64,000 bases of DNA from Brienomyrus brachyistius (lineage: Eukaryota > Chordata > Actinopteri > Osteoglossiformes > Mormyridae), in contig NW_026042395.1 of assembly GCF_023856365.1 (NCBI RefSeq), positions 248,001 through 312,000 of the forward strand. Direction: 5' to 3'. The notes under the pieces are model-generated. The model was not told the DNA's origin. It did not search any database and was given only the letters and a program-made list of their open reading frames with translations. Shown piece by piece: positions 24,001-30,913 of the stretch (the first letter of the stretch is position 1; the number at the start of each line of letters is the position of its first letter). Both the position numbers and the translations under genes were made by a program.

Positions 24001-26623
24001 CTCCCAGGGTATCAGCTGCCTCGAATGTGGGATGCATGTGATCAGACTGACCTGTGAGCTTGACTGTTCGAAAGCTTCCCTTCAAGGGATTGCGAATAAG
24101 TTTCACAATGTCCTACATAGACCCCAGGGAGTCATTAGTTTTGGGTCAAATGGTATTTGCCGTATGGGTGGGTATCCCTGCAGATAACCAGGTCTTGTGA
24201 CTGTGCGGAGTCTGTTTGAGTGAGACAGGCCATTTGAAAATGTGCCGCTTCCTTATTAATAGGAAAAGGTTCACATAAGCAGTTGATATCATGTAGGACC
24301 CTGATGCTTGAATTTACCTGCTGTTGTGGCCTTTCTGCTGTGCACTCCTCTCTACCCCTCCCATGTGCTAAACTCCTCCCTCTCTTCTATCCTTTTTGCA
24401 CGCTGTCTACTCCTAGTGCAGAATTAAAGGGATGACACAAGCCAGGTAATGTTATCTCCTAGTTTCACCTTTTTGTGTTGATCCAGCACTGATGTCACTG
24501 CCGCCATAGACATGTTACCAGGTGTATGATTGGACCATAGACATGTTACCAGGTGTATGATTGGGCCATAGACATGTTACCAGGTGTATGACTGGACCAA
24601 GTAAACATAACGAGGCAAACGGTAGCCCGAACATACGGTGCAGCGAGGAAGTCTGTCCTGTTGTCCTGTGCTTCTCCTCTGTCGGCCTCATAAAGGTTTT
24701 CGTATTTTTTTGTTGTTGTTACTGCCTTCCACCCCACTCTGCCGTCATGAGACTGGCATTGTCGTTGTATGTTGATGTTTTGTTTCTTGTCTCTTTTCGT
24801 GTTTTTCCACAGATCAATATCAAAACAATGTAAGATGTATAAAATACCCAATACTCAAGTCTACGTTTTTTTTGTTTATTAGTGACTGCCTTACTGTAGC
24901 TGTTTTTCACTTGTTGCCCTAGGTAATGCGTTTGCATAATATAGTTGTTGGTTCTGTGCTGTGTAACTTGGTAATATTTTTCTTATATGAAATGATATAA
25001 CCTTTTTTTTTTTTGCTGTCTTCAGATAACCCGGAAATGCAGCGATCAACTGTTCCACTGCACCCCCTGGAAACCATTGCTGAGGAATCTGAGGAGAGAC
25101 TCCCACGTCATTCCACATCCATTTCCAGTCCAGCCAGCACGCTGTCGCTCAGCTCTACACCAGTGTCCTGTCTATCTGCAGCAGCTTCACTCCTGGCAAC
25201 AGTAGGGAAAGCGGCGGATGAAGTCGGACGACGGCGTCCCATGGAAAGAACATTCTCGCTCCACGCAGAACCTGCCGATGCCCCAAGCAGCATAGGCAGA
25301 GCCCAAGGCACAAAGACTGTTAACGGTGACTGTGAAGACCCTACATTTACATCCATTGATAGTCCTTGTGACTTGGACCATGCGTGTCAGCATAAGGGTA
25401 ACTGTGAAAGAGGCACAAGCTCAGGCCAGGGTGATAATGTGTCCCTGACAAGCGAGAAGGTAGATCAGACTCTTACTGTGGAGTGTTCCCCGGGTCGCCC
25501 TGGTGCCCGGGCACCAGTTAAGAGGGCCTTATTCAGCAATGGTCCGACTTTGGGCTCAAAAGGAGGGCAGTGCTGCTCCATCAGGAGGGCGAAAAGCGAA
25601 GGGCACGTTAAGTCAGAACACTGGGAAGCGTTGTCGTCACCGGTACCTGAGGTATGCACCGACGCTACCTTGAACGACCGGCTTTGGAACAAGCTGGACC
25701 TGGGAGCCCACCGGGACAGCGTGTCATCATCATCCAGCATCTCCTCCAGCGACACTGTGATTGACTTGTCCCTGCCCAACTTGGCCAGGAAGGGCCTGGC
25801 CAGCCTTAGTGGGGCAGAAGATGACCATGAGGAGGTTTTCGCGGTCAGCAGGGCTGACTGCCTACCATCTGCTGCCAGGACAGGGTATAGCACCTTGCTG
25901 GTCAGCAAGAGCAAGTCCAATCCAAACCTGAGGGCTGACGATCCTTGCGAGATCGAGGATGAGCTGCAACCTCGGCCACTGGGGAGGGAGCCGGGGGCGT
26001 CTGGCCGGCTCATGCAGAGGCGGCACACATGGAGCCGACTCTACATGGAGGGTCTCAAGCAGTCGTCGGCTCTGGCCAAGAAATCCTCCACGCCAGCAGC
26101 TGCCGAGAAGGAGATGGACAGCAGCTCCAAGTCCAAGAGCCTGGGTGACCTTACATCGGACGATATTGCCTGCAATTTTGACAGCAAGTATCGGAGCATC
26201 AGTCGCAGCTTTGTGGTGCGGCCTACCAGGAGCCCCCGGAAGCCCATTGGGAAGGCCAGGAACGACCTCGAGGAGCAGCTCAGGAAGCTGACTGACGTGG
26301 AGCCCTTGACAGCCAGCGACTTCACTCAGCCGCTGGACCAGGAGGCAGAGGCGGCACCACTGCGCCGCATGTCATCGCGGAGCCAGAGCCGCGTGCGCTA
26401 CATCGCCAACCGCGCCAAGCAGGCGCAGGAACGACAGCGGCTCCAGGAGCTGGCCCGGCAGGGCGGCAGCCCCATCGAGGAGCGGGGAAACCCCGAAGGG
26501 GCTTGCTCTGTGGCCAGGAGCCCTTGCGTTGGCCTGGACCTCCTGAGTCAGCTTCCCCTGACGCCTCCAGAGCAGGGTCCACCAGAGATGGACCCCGAGG
26601 TTGTCTTTATGCTCAAACTCTAA
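1..26623 (+). CDS. plch2: Phospholipase C-eta 2-like gene, 3' part (17 exons, 5' end outside window)
   Basis: PLC-eta enzymes hydrolyse PIP2 to IP3 and diacylglycerol at neuronal membranes and are very Ca2+ sensitive. The exons join as 1-44, 1120-1323, 2056-2176, 5365-5538, 7296-7403, 10489-10641, 13074-13172, 13610-13710, 13992-14080, 14453-14638, 14832-14939, 15221-15345, 15958-16042, 16610-16756, 16923-17002, 20141-21227 and 25026-26623. They encode about 1,500 residues: the end of the EF-hand region, X domain, linker, Y domain, C2 domain and a long C-terminal tail. All introns seen are GT-AG, and every splice phase agrees except for a 2-base excess in the fourth exon. The linker motif [13 protein letters not shown] and the tail motif RSKSPMF match PLC-eta, and the overall pattern fits PLCH2 better than PLCH1. 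The tail looks longer than I recall for human PLCH2. The N-terminal PH domain and most of the EF hands lie upstream of base 1. The a or b paralogue cannot be decided from this window. Confidence 0.88.
248..434. repeat. 68-base tandem repeat, about 2.8 copies
   Basis: Units start at 248, 316 and 384, each with TAAATCCA.GCGGATGAAG at its head. The second and third units are nearly identical and the first has a few substitutions. The third breaks off near 434. Confidence 0.9.
541..638 (+). repeat. LINE (L2/CR1-type) 3' tail
   Basis: The block has TTGCTTCCGGGATAGG, CCCAATAGGATAAGCGG and a closing ATGGATGGATGG. The same block recurs reversed at 15487-15605 and forward at 37940-38062. This is the common 3' end of fish non-LTR retrotransposons; assignment to L2/CR1 is from memory. 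Confidence 0.65.
1120..1323 (+). CDS. plch2: plch2 exon: start of PLC X domain
   Basis: It encodes the beginning of the catalytic X domain. The motif SSHNTYL carries the first catalytic histidine (H311 in PLC-delta1 numbering) and the neighbouring Asn. The acceptor is CCCACCCAG before 1120 and the donor is GTCAGA after 1323. It enters with two bases completing a codon and leaves one base, which pairs correctly with both neighbours. Confidence 0.93.
2056..2176 (+). CDS. plch2: plch2 exon: X domain, metal site and second catalytic His
   Basis: It reads [11 protein letters not shown] and [11 protein letters not shown]. The Glu just before VDCWD and the Asp in it correspond to Ca2+ ligands E341 and D343 of PLC-delta1, and the His of HGYTLTS to H356. 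The donor GTATGT splits a Pro codon (CC|A), which continues as [11 protein letters not shown] in the next exon. Confidence 0.93.
2177..5364. other. plch2 intron, 3.2 kb
   Basis: No exon or recognisable coding remnant is visible. A repeat with CATTTAGCAGAAGCTTTTGT, a core common in fish genomes, lies at 2406-2455, followed by a short 16-base duplication near 2510-2545. A G-run sits near 3806-3817. Nothing else is supported. Confidence 0.55.
2406..2560 (+). repeat. Fish interspersed repeat fragment
   Basis: It contains the core CATTTAGCAGAAGCTTTTGTC plus CGACATACAA, a variant of a motif that recurs in many teleost SINE/DNA-element copies. Boundaries are approximate. Confidence 0.5.
5365..5538 (+). 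CDS. plch2: plch2 exon: end of X domain, with an apparent 2-base frameshift
   Basis: It encodes [11 protein letters not shown], whose Glu matches Ca2+ ligand E390 of PLC-delta1, then KMAQYL and LGDKLDL. Length and phase conflict: the exon must enter with one base and end in phase 0, but 174 bases leave two too many. The excess lies in a GA run at 5519-5524. Before it the frame reads SPESLK; after it the frame that joins the next exon reads EKILIK. Left uncorrected, translation stops at TAA 5534-5536. No other donor rescues the frame. A sequencing or assembly indel is the simplest cause; a real allele is possible. Confidence 0.88.
5539..7295. other. plch2 intron, 1.8 kb
   Basis: No coding sequence is supported. 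The last 270 bases before the next exon hold a tRNA-derived SINE in reverse orientation. Confidence 0.55.
7028..7250 (-). mobile_element. tRNA-derived SINE
   Basis: On the - strand it begins with a tRNA-like GGTGGTGTCGTAATGGTCAG head, has a B-box-like GGCTTGAATCC after GGGTTGCT, then the body containing CTGAGCAAGATT and TGCTCCCTGGGGGC, and the tail motif GGGTTAAATGCAGAGGACAC. That order is typical of a widespread teleost SINE. It lies 46 bases upstream of the plch2 exon at 7296. Confidence 0.75.
7296..7403 (+). CDS. plch2: plch2 exon: X domain end and acidic X-Y linker
   Basis: It begins GKKLPANI, the conserved strand whose lysines contact substrate phosphates in PLC-delta1, and continues into the acidic stretch [12 protein letters not shown]. 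In the PLC family an acidic X-Y linker occludes the active site, so this is probably the autoinhibitory part. The exon is phase 0 at both ends. A SINE sits just upstream in the preceding intron. Confidence 0.92.
7404..10488. other. plch2 intron with a CpG-rich centre
   Basis: No exon is visible. The centre (8640-8780) is unusually CpG-rich for this window and contains a YY1-like AAGATGGCGG at 8734-8743. A G-run occurs at about 9930-9950. Confidence 0.55.
8640..8780 (+). promoter_or_regulatory. CpG-rich intronic island with a YY1-like motif (candidate internal promoter)
   Basis: CG dinucleotides are dense here and sparse on either side. AAGATGGCGG at 8734-8743 matches the YY1 initiator-type site found at many CpG promoters. 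No TATA box is seen. The following plch2 exon begins with ATG, so a transcript starting here could encode linker-Y-C2. This is inference only. Confidence 0.25.
10489..10641 (+). CDS. plch2: plch2 exon: X-Y linker
   Basis: It encodes a charged linker segment with the eta-type motif [14 protein letters not shown]. The acceptor GTGCGCAG is directly followed by ATG, so the exon starts with a methionine codon and is phase 0 at both ends. Nothing here is catalytic. Confidence 0.91.
10642..13073. other. plch2 intron, 2.4 kb
   Basis: No exon is supported. It contains G/C homopolymers near 11085-11095, 11325-11335 and 12291-12308, a 26-base tandem array and a short AC run at 12905-12921. Confidence 0.55.
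12672..12787. repeat. 26-base tandem repeat, about 4.4 copies
   Basis: The unit is GTGTGTTATATATCACTG followed by TGTGGTCT, repeated with single-base changes. Open reading across it is a by-product of the repetition. Confidence 0.9.
13074..13172 (+). CDS. plch2: plch2 exon: X-Y linker
   Basis: It encodes [14 protein letters not shown] and GSFSKRK, matching the PLC-eta linker in which a basic SFSRRK-type motif precedes KKGSKLKK. The acceptor tract is C-rich (CCCCCCCTCCCCCCCAG). It is phase 0 at both ends; the donor is GTTGGT. Confidence 0.88.
13173..13609. other. plch2 intron with C-rich imperfect repeats
   Basis: Irregular CCCCTCAGAGC-like units fill 13185-13320. The remainder shows nothing recognisable. 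Confidence 0.5.
13610..13710 (+). CDS. plch2: plch2 exon: basic/serine-rich X-Y linker
   Basis: It reads [16 protein letters not shown] and then a serine run, SSSSASR. This continues the basic motif begun in the previous exon, as in PLC-eta. It leaves two bases, and the donor is GTACCG. Confidence 0.87.
13992..14080 (+). CDS. plch2: plch2 exon: linker end, [13 protein letters not shown] motif
   Basis: It encodes [20 protein letters not shown], a hallmark segment just before the Y domain in PLC-eta and related PLCs. It enters by completing an Arg codon and leaves one base at donor GTGAGC. Confidence 0.93.
14081..14452. other. plch2 intron ending in a poly-C acceptor tract
   Basis: No repeat or gene is recognised. 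The last bases are a run of about 13 C followed by AG. Confidence 0.55.
14453..14638 (+). CDS. plch2: plch2 exon: PLC Y domain, first part
   Basis: The correct frame begins [15 protein letters not shown], where the Ser of SFSE is a substrate-contact position in the family, and contains [15 protein letters not shown], which carries the conserved Arg and Tyr of the active-site rim. The acceptor follows a run of about 13 C. The exon leaves one base at donor GTGAGG. Confidence 0.94.
14832..14939 (+). CDS. plch2: plch2 exon: PLC Y domain, second part
   Basis: It reads [19 protein letters not shown] and then [11 protein letters not shown], the conserved end of the Y barrel half. The acceptor CAAACAG lies behind a C-rich tract of about 20 bases interrupted by one G. 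It leaves one base at donor GTGGGG. Confidence 0.94.
15221..15345 (+). CDS. plch2: plch2 exon: Y-C2 junction and first C2 strand
   Basis: It encodes [15 protein letters not shown] and [14 protein letters not shown], the start of the C2 domain, and ends GDRGE at donor GTGAGA. It is in phase 0 with the next exon, which continues [10 protein letters not shown]. Confidence 0.94.
15346..15957. other. plch2 intron carrying a reversed LINE tail
   Basis: It contains a G-run at about 15377-15392 and the reversed LINE 3' tail at 15487-15605. Nothing else is visible. Confidence 0.55.
15487..15605 (-). repeat. LINE (L2/CR1-type) 3' tail, reverse copy
   Basis: CATCCATCCATTTTACAAAC, then CCGCTTATCCTATTGGGTCG and CCTATCCCAGAAGCAATGGG, is the reverse complement of the block at 541-638 with a few differences. 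Confidence 0.65.
15958..16042 (+). CDS. plch2: plch2 exon: C2 domain
   Basis: It encodes [16 protein letters not shown], including the first C2 Ca2+-loop aspartate, and ends VVDDN with one base left at donor GTGAGC. C2 in PLC-eta helps Ca2+-dependent membrane binding. Confidence 0.94.
16043..16609. other. plch2 intron with a CT-rich 3' end
   Basis: A CT microsatellite (about 16520-16567) precedes the acceptor. No other feature is visible. Confidence 0.5.
16610..16756 (+). CDS. plch2: plch2 exon: C2 domain
   Basis: It encodes [11 protein letters not shown] and [16 protein letters not shown]. The two Asp of WDHD are Ca2+-loop residues of the C2 fold. It ends TSMMS with one base left. A CT-rich tract lies just upstream of the acceptor. 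Confidence 0.95.
16923..17002 (+). CDS. plch2: plch2 exon: end of C2 domain
   Basis: It encodes [19 protein letters not shown], the last C2 strands, and ends DITGK in phase 0 at donor GTAGGT. The next coding exon is more than 3 kb away. Confidence 0.94.
17003..20140. other. plch2 intron, 3.1 kb
   Basis: It carries a 42-base minisatellite at 17533-17790, a T-run near 19015-19028 and a C-run near 19707-19717. No exon is supported. Confidence 0.55.
17533..17790. repeat. 42-base minisatellite, about 6 copies
   Basis: The unit contains TTCAGTTTGGGTGTGTATTT and TGATGTGATAGCTCCTCAGA. Because 42 is divisible by three, one frame stays open for over 70 codons with a 14-residue period, but no splice sites or homology suggest coding. 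Confidence 0.9.
20141..21227 (+). CDS. plch2: plch2 exon: large C-terminal tail exon 1
   Basis: About 362 codons follow C2. The start [16 protein letters not shown] and the segment LDSHAA match PLCH2 immediately after C2, and the end reads [13 protein letters not shown], also a PLC-eta signature. In between it is Pro/Ser/Arg-rich and probably disordered. The donor GTAAGG at 21228 leaves one base for the exon at 25026. Reading through that donor instead adds two or three residues and stops at 21236-21238, which could be a short isoform. Confidence 0.9.
22740..22990. repeat. Dispersed repeat family A, copy 1
   Basis: It carries TCTACAATCTGATTGGTTAT next to CTCTCTGAGCCAAT. Similar blocks occur at 33240-33425 and 43100-43320. 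No coding capacity is seen; the family name is not known to me. Boundaries are approximate. Confidence 0.65.
24505..24597. repeat. 31-base tandem repeat, 3 copies
   Basis: Three units of CATAGACATGTTACCAGGTG followed by TATGATTGGAC start at 24505, 24536 and 24567, with one or two differences. Confidence 0.92.
25026..26623 (+). CDS. plch2: plch2 terminal coding exon: long tail ending in a PDZ-type ligand
   Basis: About 532 codons run from [14 protein letters not shown] to a stop at 26621-26623. The tail is Ser-rich and disordered-looking, with a basic, probably helical segment near the end ([28 protein letters not shown]) and a conserved-looking GNPEGACS. The last residues, MLKL, fit a class II PDZ ligand (hydrophobic-x-hydrophobic at the C-terminus). 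PLC-eta long isoforms carry such tails, and short splice forms omit them. The acceptor is CTGTCTTCAG behind a T-rich tract. Confidence 0.88.
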
Positions 26624-28420
26624 GAACCAAAAATTAATAAATGAAAATGGCACAGAAATAATACATACAACTGATCCAGTCATGAAGAGAGACCATGCTT
26701 TAAGTTTACTTACCATTTCTAAACCAGTGAATACTGTAAACTTTTAATTTATCTCAACAGTTGCATTGAGTAGTTTTGAGCAAGTCCTCCAGGGATCTAT
26801 AGATGATTTCTTAAAAACCATGGAATTATGACTGATTTAAATGCAAATTACATTTAATTTAAAATGTGGAGATGCTGGGCACTATTACAAATTTTAAGTA
26901 AATAATACCATTATTTTTTTATAATGTCCAATTTGCTGGCTGGTCACATAAGGGTTAAAACCATGCTTTGTACATATTTCCATACCCCACAGCATGATAA
27001 ACGATGCCTGAAATAAGTGTTTTCATAAATTGGCTACAAATCCACATTGTTAAACAGACTGTTTAAATTCAGTTAAGATGTGAAAAGTCACGGTACGTTT
27101 AACTCACAGTAACCTCAGTATCTACACAACATACGTTTTTTCCACACAATCCAAATGTAGCAAGACTTGTCATCTGACTTCGTGTCCAATTTAATTCTCA
27201 AACTCTTGGACAACTTCGTATTTGTTCTCGTTTTCTTTTTTATAAACAAAAGACATACTAATATGTCTTTATTTGTAGTAGTTCAGCTACACATTAGCAA
27301 TATTTTAACATTAAAATATGACAGTATTGGAGGAAATACTGTTTGGGAGACTGAATATATGAACACATACCGCGGCTCGTTTTGTACAAGACCAAGACAT
27401 TTGAAAAACTGAATCTAAAAAAAAGATTTTAATTTGAATGATTTTTTTTTTAATCCTATGCATATGTAATGTTTTCCTGGCGTTGCAGTTCACCTTTGGG
27501 CTGTTATGTGAATGACATGCAAGCTTAAATGCCAGTTTTTATGTCACACGGCATGTGCTCTCGTATTGTGGCTTGGTGTCGGCATACGGAATAGCACGGG
27601 GTCTGTATATCACCGCTATTGTATCCACCTCAAATCTCCCATCCTCATCTTCTGCATGTCCCAAGCGCCAGTGCTTGTCGCCATTTTAATTTAAGAGAAG
27701 GCGTCTGACGTACCCCTTTCCCCGCCCGGGATGAGATACACCAGCGTCCTCACCGCTGGCACCGAGGCCTGTATGTAAGTCGCTGCCTTGCCGGAACCAT
27801 CTCGGGTGACTATAAGATTGCTGTCATCTCTAAATGGGCTCGTGTCGCTTTCAAATGCATTCATGCTTTTAATTTTAATTAGGAAACACCTTTCACAATG
27901 AATACTGTACCCAGTTTCCTTCGTCCTAGAAACACAGCAGGGAGTAACGGATCCTTTTTGGGACATAGGACTTCTGATAAACGCTTGACTCCCTTCTTTA
28001 TGCTAAGGTTTGAATGTTAAACTAGAGTTTAGATATGGAAATAGGCCTCGGACTTGAAAGCAAAATCATTTGGACAATGTGTGTGTTTGGAAGCGATGTG
28101 GAACTCCCGCCGAAAGGAAACGACACTTAACTTTGGCATGAAATGGCTATGAAGCACAAAGGGATTTATTTGCACTGCCATGCCGGTTTGTTTTTCTGTG
28201 TAAAAAAAAAAGTGTAGGGGTATTTAAATTGTAAGAATGTATTGTTAGTATACACTCAAGCACACTTGCTTTTTTTAATATGATTTCATGTTTTGTCTTG
28301 CGTTCTCAGTGTCAGTTAATATAGGTGTAAGTTTCATTAATTAAAAAGAATCTAAAACATGACATGCAAAAAAATAATAAATCTTTGTCAACTGATGTAA
28401 ATGAACATGAACTGAATAAA
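26624..28420 (+). other. plch2: Probable plch2 3' UTR with candidate poly(A) signals
   Basis: The AT-rich, non-coding stretch after the stop contains AATAAA at 26636-26641 (too close to the stop to be convincing), 28376-28381 and 28415-28420. A further AATAAA lies at 28729-28734. Which is used cannot be read from the sequence. Confidence 0.4.
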
Positions 28421-30078
28421 AAGTGTTTAATCTGCTCCGTGATGCTTGACGCCTTCTTTGTGGCTGTGAAAGCCTTTACTTGGCCCATGTTGTCCGTCGT
28501 GCCCTTTCGCCAAAGACAAAGGACGCATCTAGAAGAGGTTCATTGACTCTTTGGGTAGAGATCCCAAGGCAGCTTATGTCTACCACACGGCTCATTCCTG
28601 CCAGTCATCCTCGCCGTCCGCCTCAAAAGGTATCGTCCCCGTTAGCCGACTAGCTCTGGCAGCTGTCAGTGTCGTCCATGAGCATTTTTGAGGCCAATCT
28701 GATGATACGCGACTTGCTCATATCTCTAAATAAAGCAACACAGTGCTGGGCGAGTGGGGATGCTAAGCTTGATGAAGCTGTGATCGCTTCGAAATATTTT
28801 ATTCTAAGTACCAACTAAGTGACAGCGGGAACAGAAAGCTGGGCATGCCCCAGGATGTGGTTGCTGTGCGATCTGCGCCGCCGGACTCTTCCGGAACGCC
28901 GCCAGCTTTCCTGGGCTTTACACGCCTCGCTGACTGACAGAGATTGTCCCCCCCGCCGTCACACTCACAAAGGATGTCTTCATTTGAATTCCGGTGATTC
29001 CCCCGGCTCACTTCAAAACCCTCTATTTATGGGGGTGGTTTAGTGTGGTTCGTCTCTCAAGCACCGTCTTTTCAGGCCTTTTAATTGCTGTTAGCAGAGG
29101 GAATGTTGCTGTCATAGAGGCTGAAGGCTCCCCGGAGGACCTTGGCACCAGTCTTCAGTCTTCACCCGGAGAAAATGGAGATCTAAAAAATTAAGTAAAC
29201 AAATAGGGAGAAGAATATAAACGTGTAAATGAGCCTTAGTTATGGAAAGCAGACACCCTTAATCACCAGTCTGTGATTTGGTGTAGGTATATATATAGAA
29301 ACATATATTGTAAATATGAATTAATTACAGAAACCATATCCTTTTGAAGACTAAAATCTTGTATACTATACGTAGTCATTAAGTAATAAAGTAATTTATT
29401 ATGCTGACATTATAAAATGTTCCTGGTAAAGATCTGCATTGCAGTTCATTGTGCTTGTTAGCATAGATTCTGCCTCCATGTAAATGACTGTATGCTCACA
29501 GATGTGCAGTATTGCGGCTAATGGATGCAAACCTGCTATTTTCATCCCGTCCAAACAATATAACGAGCATGTAATTGATTTTGCCAAATCCACCTCTATC
29601 GCTCCCTCCTTCTGCCGTCCTGCAAAGACTCGGCCAGTGGTGTTACTAAATATCCCCGTCAGAGAGGGGGGGGGGGGGGGGGGGGGGGAATGAGAACACA
29701 AAGAGGGAGTCGCTCAGACTGGCAACTTTCACAATGAAATGATCCATTTTGCTTGTCTGAGACTTATGTTGTAGTCATGAATGGCTTCTCTGTCACCATG
29801 GTTACAGTTGCCACAGGTCCACCCCATAACCCATGAAAACTAGATCCATGCTACCTTTATGGGTCATCTGGCTCTACTCCTCCAGCTACAAAGTGTTGGG
29901 GAAGCTGAGGGGTGACTTGGTCCCACCTTAGACTCCTTATGCAATATGAGGGTGGGAAAACCTCATAATCAAGTTGTTTTTTTTTTGGGTTTTTTTTGGA
30001 ATTTTCCCTCCCACAAATTCTATTGGCTGTTCATGGCAGCTTGATCGTTTAAATCTTGATGCTGTCCTTCCTCTCCAG
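28421..30078. other. Intergenic, plch2 to kainate-binding protein gene
   Basis: No gene is recognised. A run of 23 G lies at 29666-29688 and T-rich runs near 29976-29997. Confidence 0.5.
29666..29688. repeat. Poly-G run, 23 bases
   Basis: An uninterrupted homopolymer, the longest of many G or C runs in the window. Its true length may differ because such runs are error-prone. Confidence 0.95.
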
Positions 30079-30120
30079 CTCAGCACAGTGCTGCTTCAAA
30101 CAACAGTCTGGGGTCTCGAG
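30079..30120 (+). other. Exon-like 42-base island: 5' noncoding exon of next gene or alternative plch2 exon
   Basis: CCTTCCTCTCCAG precedes it and GTAAGATG follows it, both strong splice signals. At 42 bases it is frame-neutral. In phase 1, the phase left by the plch2 exon at 21227, it reads QHSAASNNSLGSR. It may instead be the untranslated first or second exon of the kainate-binding protein gene, whose ATG exon has its own acceptor at 30831. Confidence 0.4.
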
Positions 30121-30831
30121 GTAAGATGACCTTACTTTGTCCCTCGTGTCTATAATGATGTATATAATAACTGAACTTTTTCTGGGTTTATCAGCTGACG
30201 GTTTTGTCATTCTTTAGTACTGCTAAATTTCAAAGAACTTCTTTTATTCTCTTAACTGAAGAATCTGTTTTGTTGAGTCATAAGTTCCACGCCATAAACG
30301 CACCGTAATGTTGTTTTAATTAGGAAATTTGCTGCATTTGAAGTTATTATTAATAGCATTGCATCAAGTTTTTGTTCTTTTATACCATAATTTGTCTCAT
30401 CACAAACATTGTAGCTCACAGCTGCAAATCGTCCGCAGATGTGAATAATACCGTATTTGATTACCTGTTAATTGACCATCTGCAAACAGGTGATTGGCGG
30501 TCTCTGCATTAGTATATGATGTTATGCTGCAGCAGAGGAAATGTAGGCAGTCCCAGTTAGTGTGGGACTGCCAGTTAGGCTTGTGCTGGTTAATACTCTG
30601 GTCAGTAATTCTTGCCACAAGGACGCATTGCAATATACGAGTCAGGAGGCTCCGCTTGTGACCATCAGGGATTTGGGTCGTCTTACCTCTAAGTGGGAGT
30701 TACCTTTTCTCATCAACTGCATTAATTAACATCTATTTGTACGAACGGTACAATTCAAGACCAGCCCTGGTAAAAAGATGAGAAATAATCATTATAATTG
30801 CAATGCTTCTTTCCATCTCTCTAATCCTCAG

Positions 30832-30913
30832 TTTTTGAGGCAAAAAAACATGAGGTCAAAGCAGGGAATCATTGTGTGTCTGACAGCCCTTCTGACAGCG
30901 ATCTGTGATGCAG
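30832..30913 (+). CDS. Kainate-binding protein exon: start codon and signal peptide
   Basis: The acceptor TCTCTAATCCTCAG ends at 30831. The ATG at 30850-30852 has A at -3 and opens MRSKQGIIVCLTALLTAICD, a clear signal peptide. The donor is GTAAGA, leaving one base. The 18 bases before the ATG are untranslated. Confidence 0.85.

Larger units (their letters stand above)
21228..25025. other. plch2 intron before the terminal exon, 3.8 kb
   Basis: It contains a dispersed repeat copy at about 22740-22990 and a 31-base tandem repeat at 24505-24597. No coding sequence is recognised. Confidence 0.55.

Noticed and set aside
26636..26641. AATAAA as the plch2 poly(A) signal
   Set aside because: It lies only 13 bases after the stop codon; later signals are more plausible.
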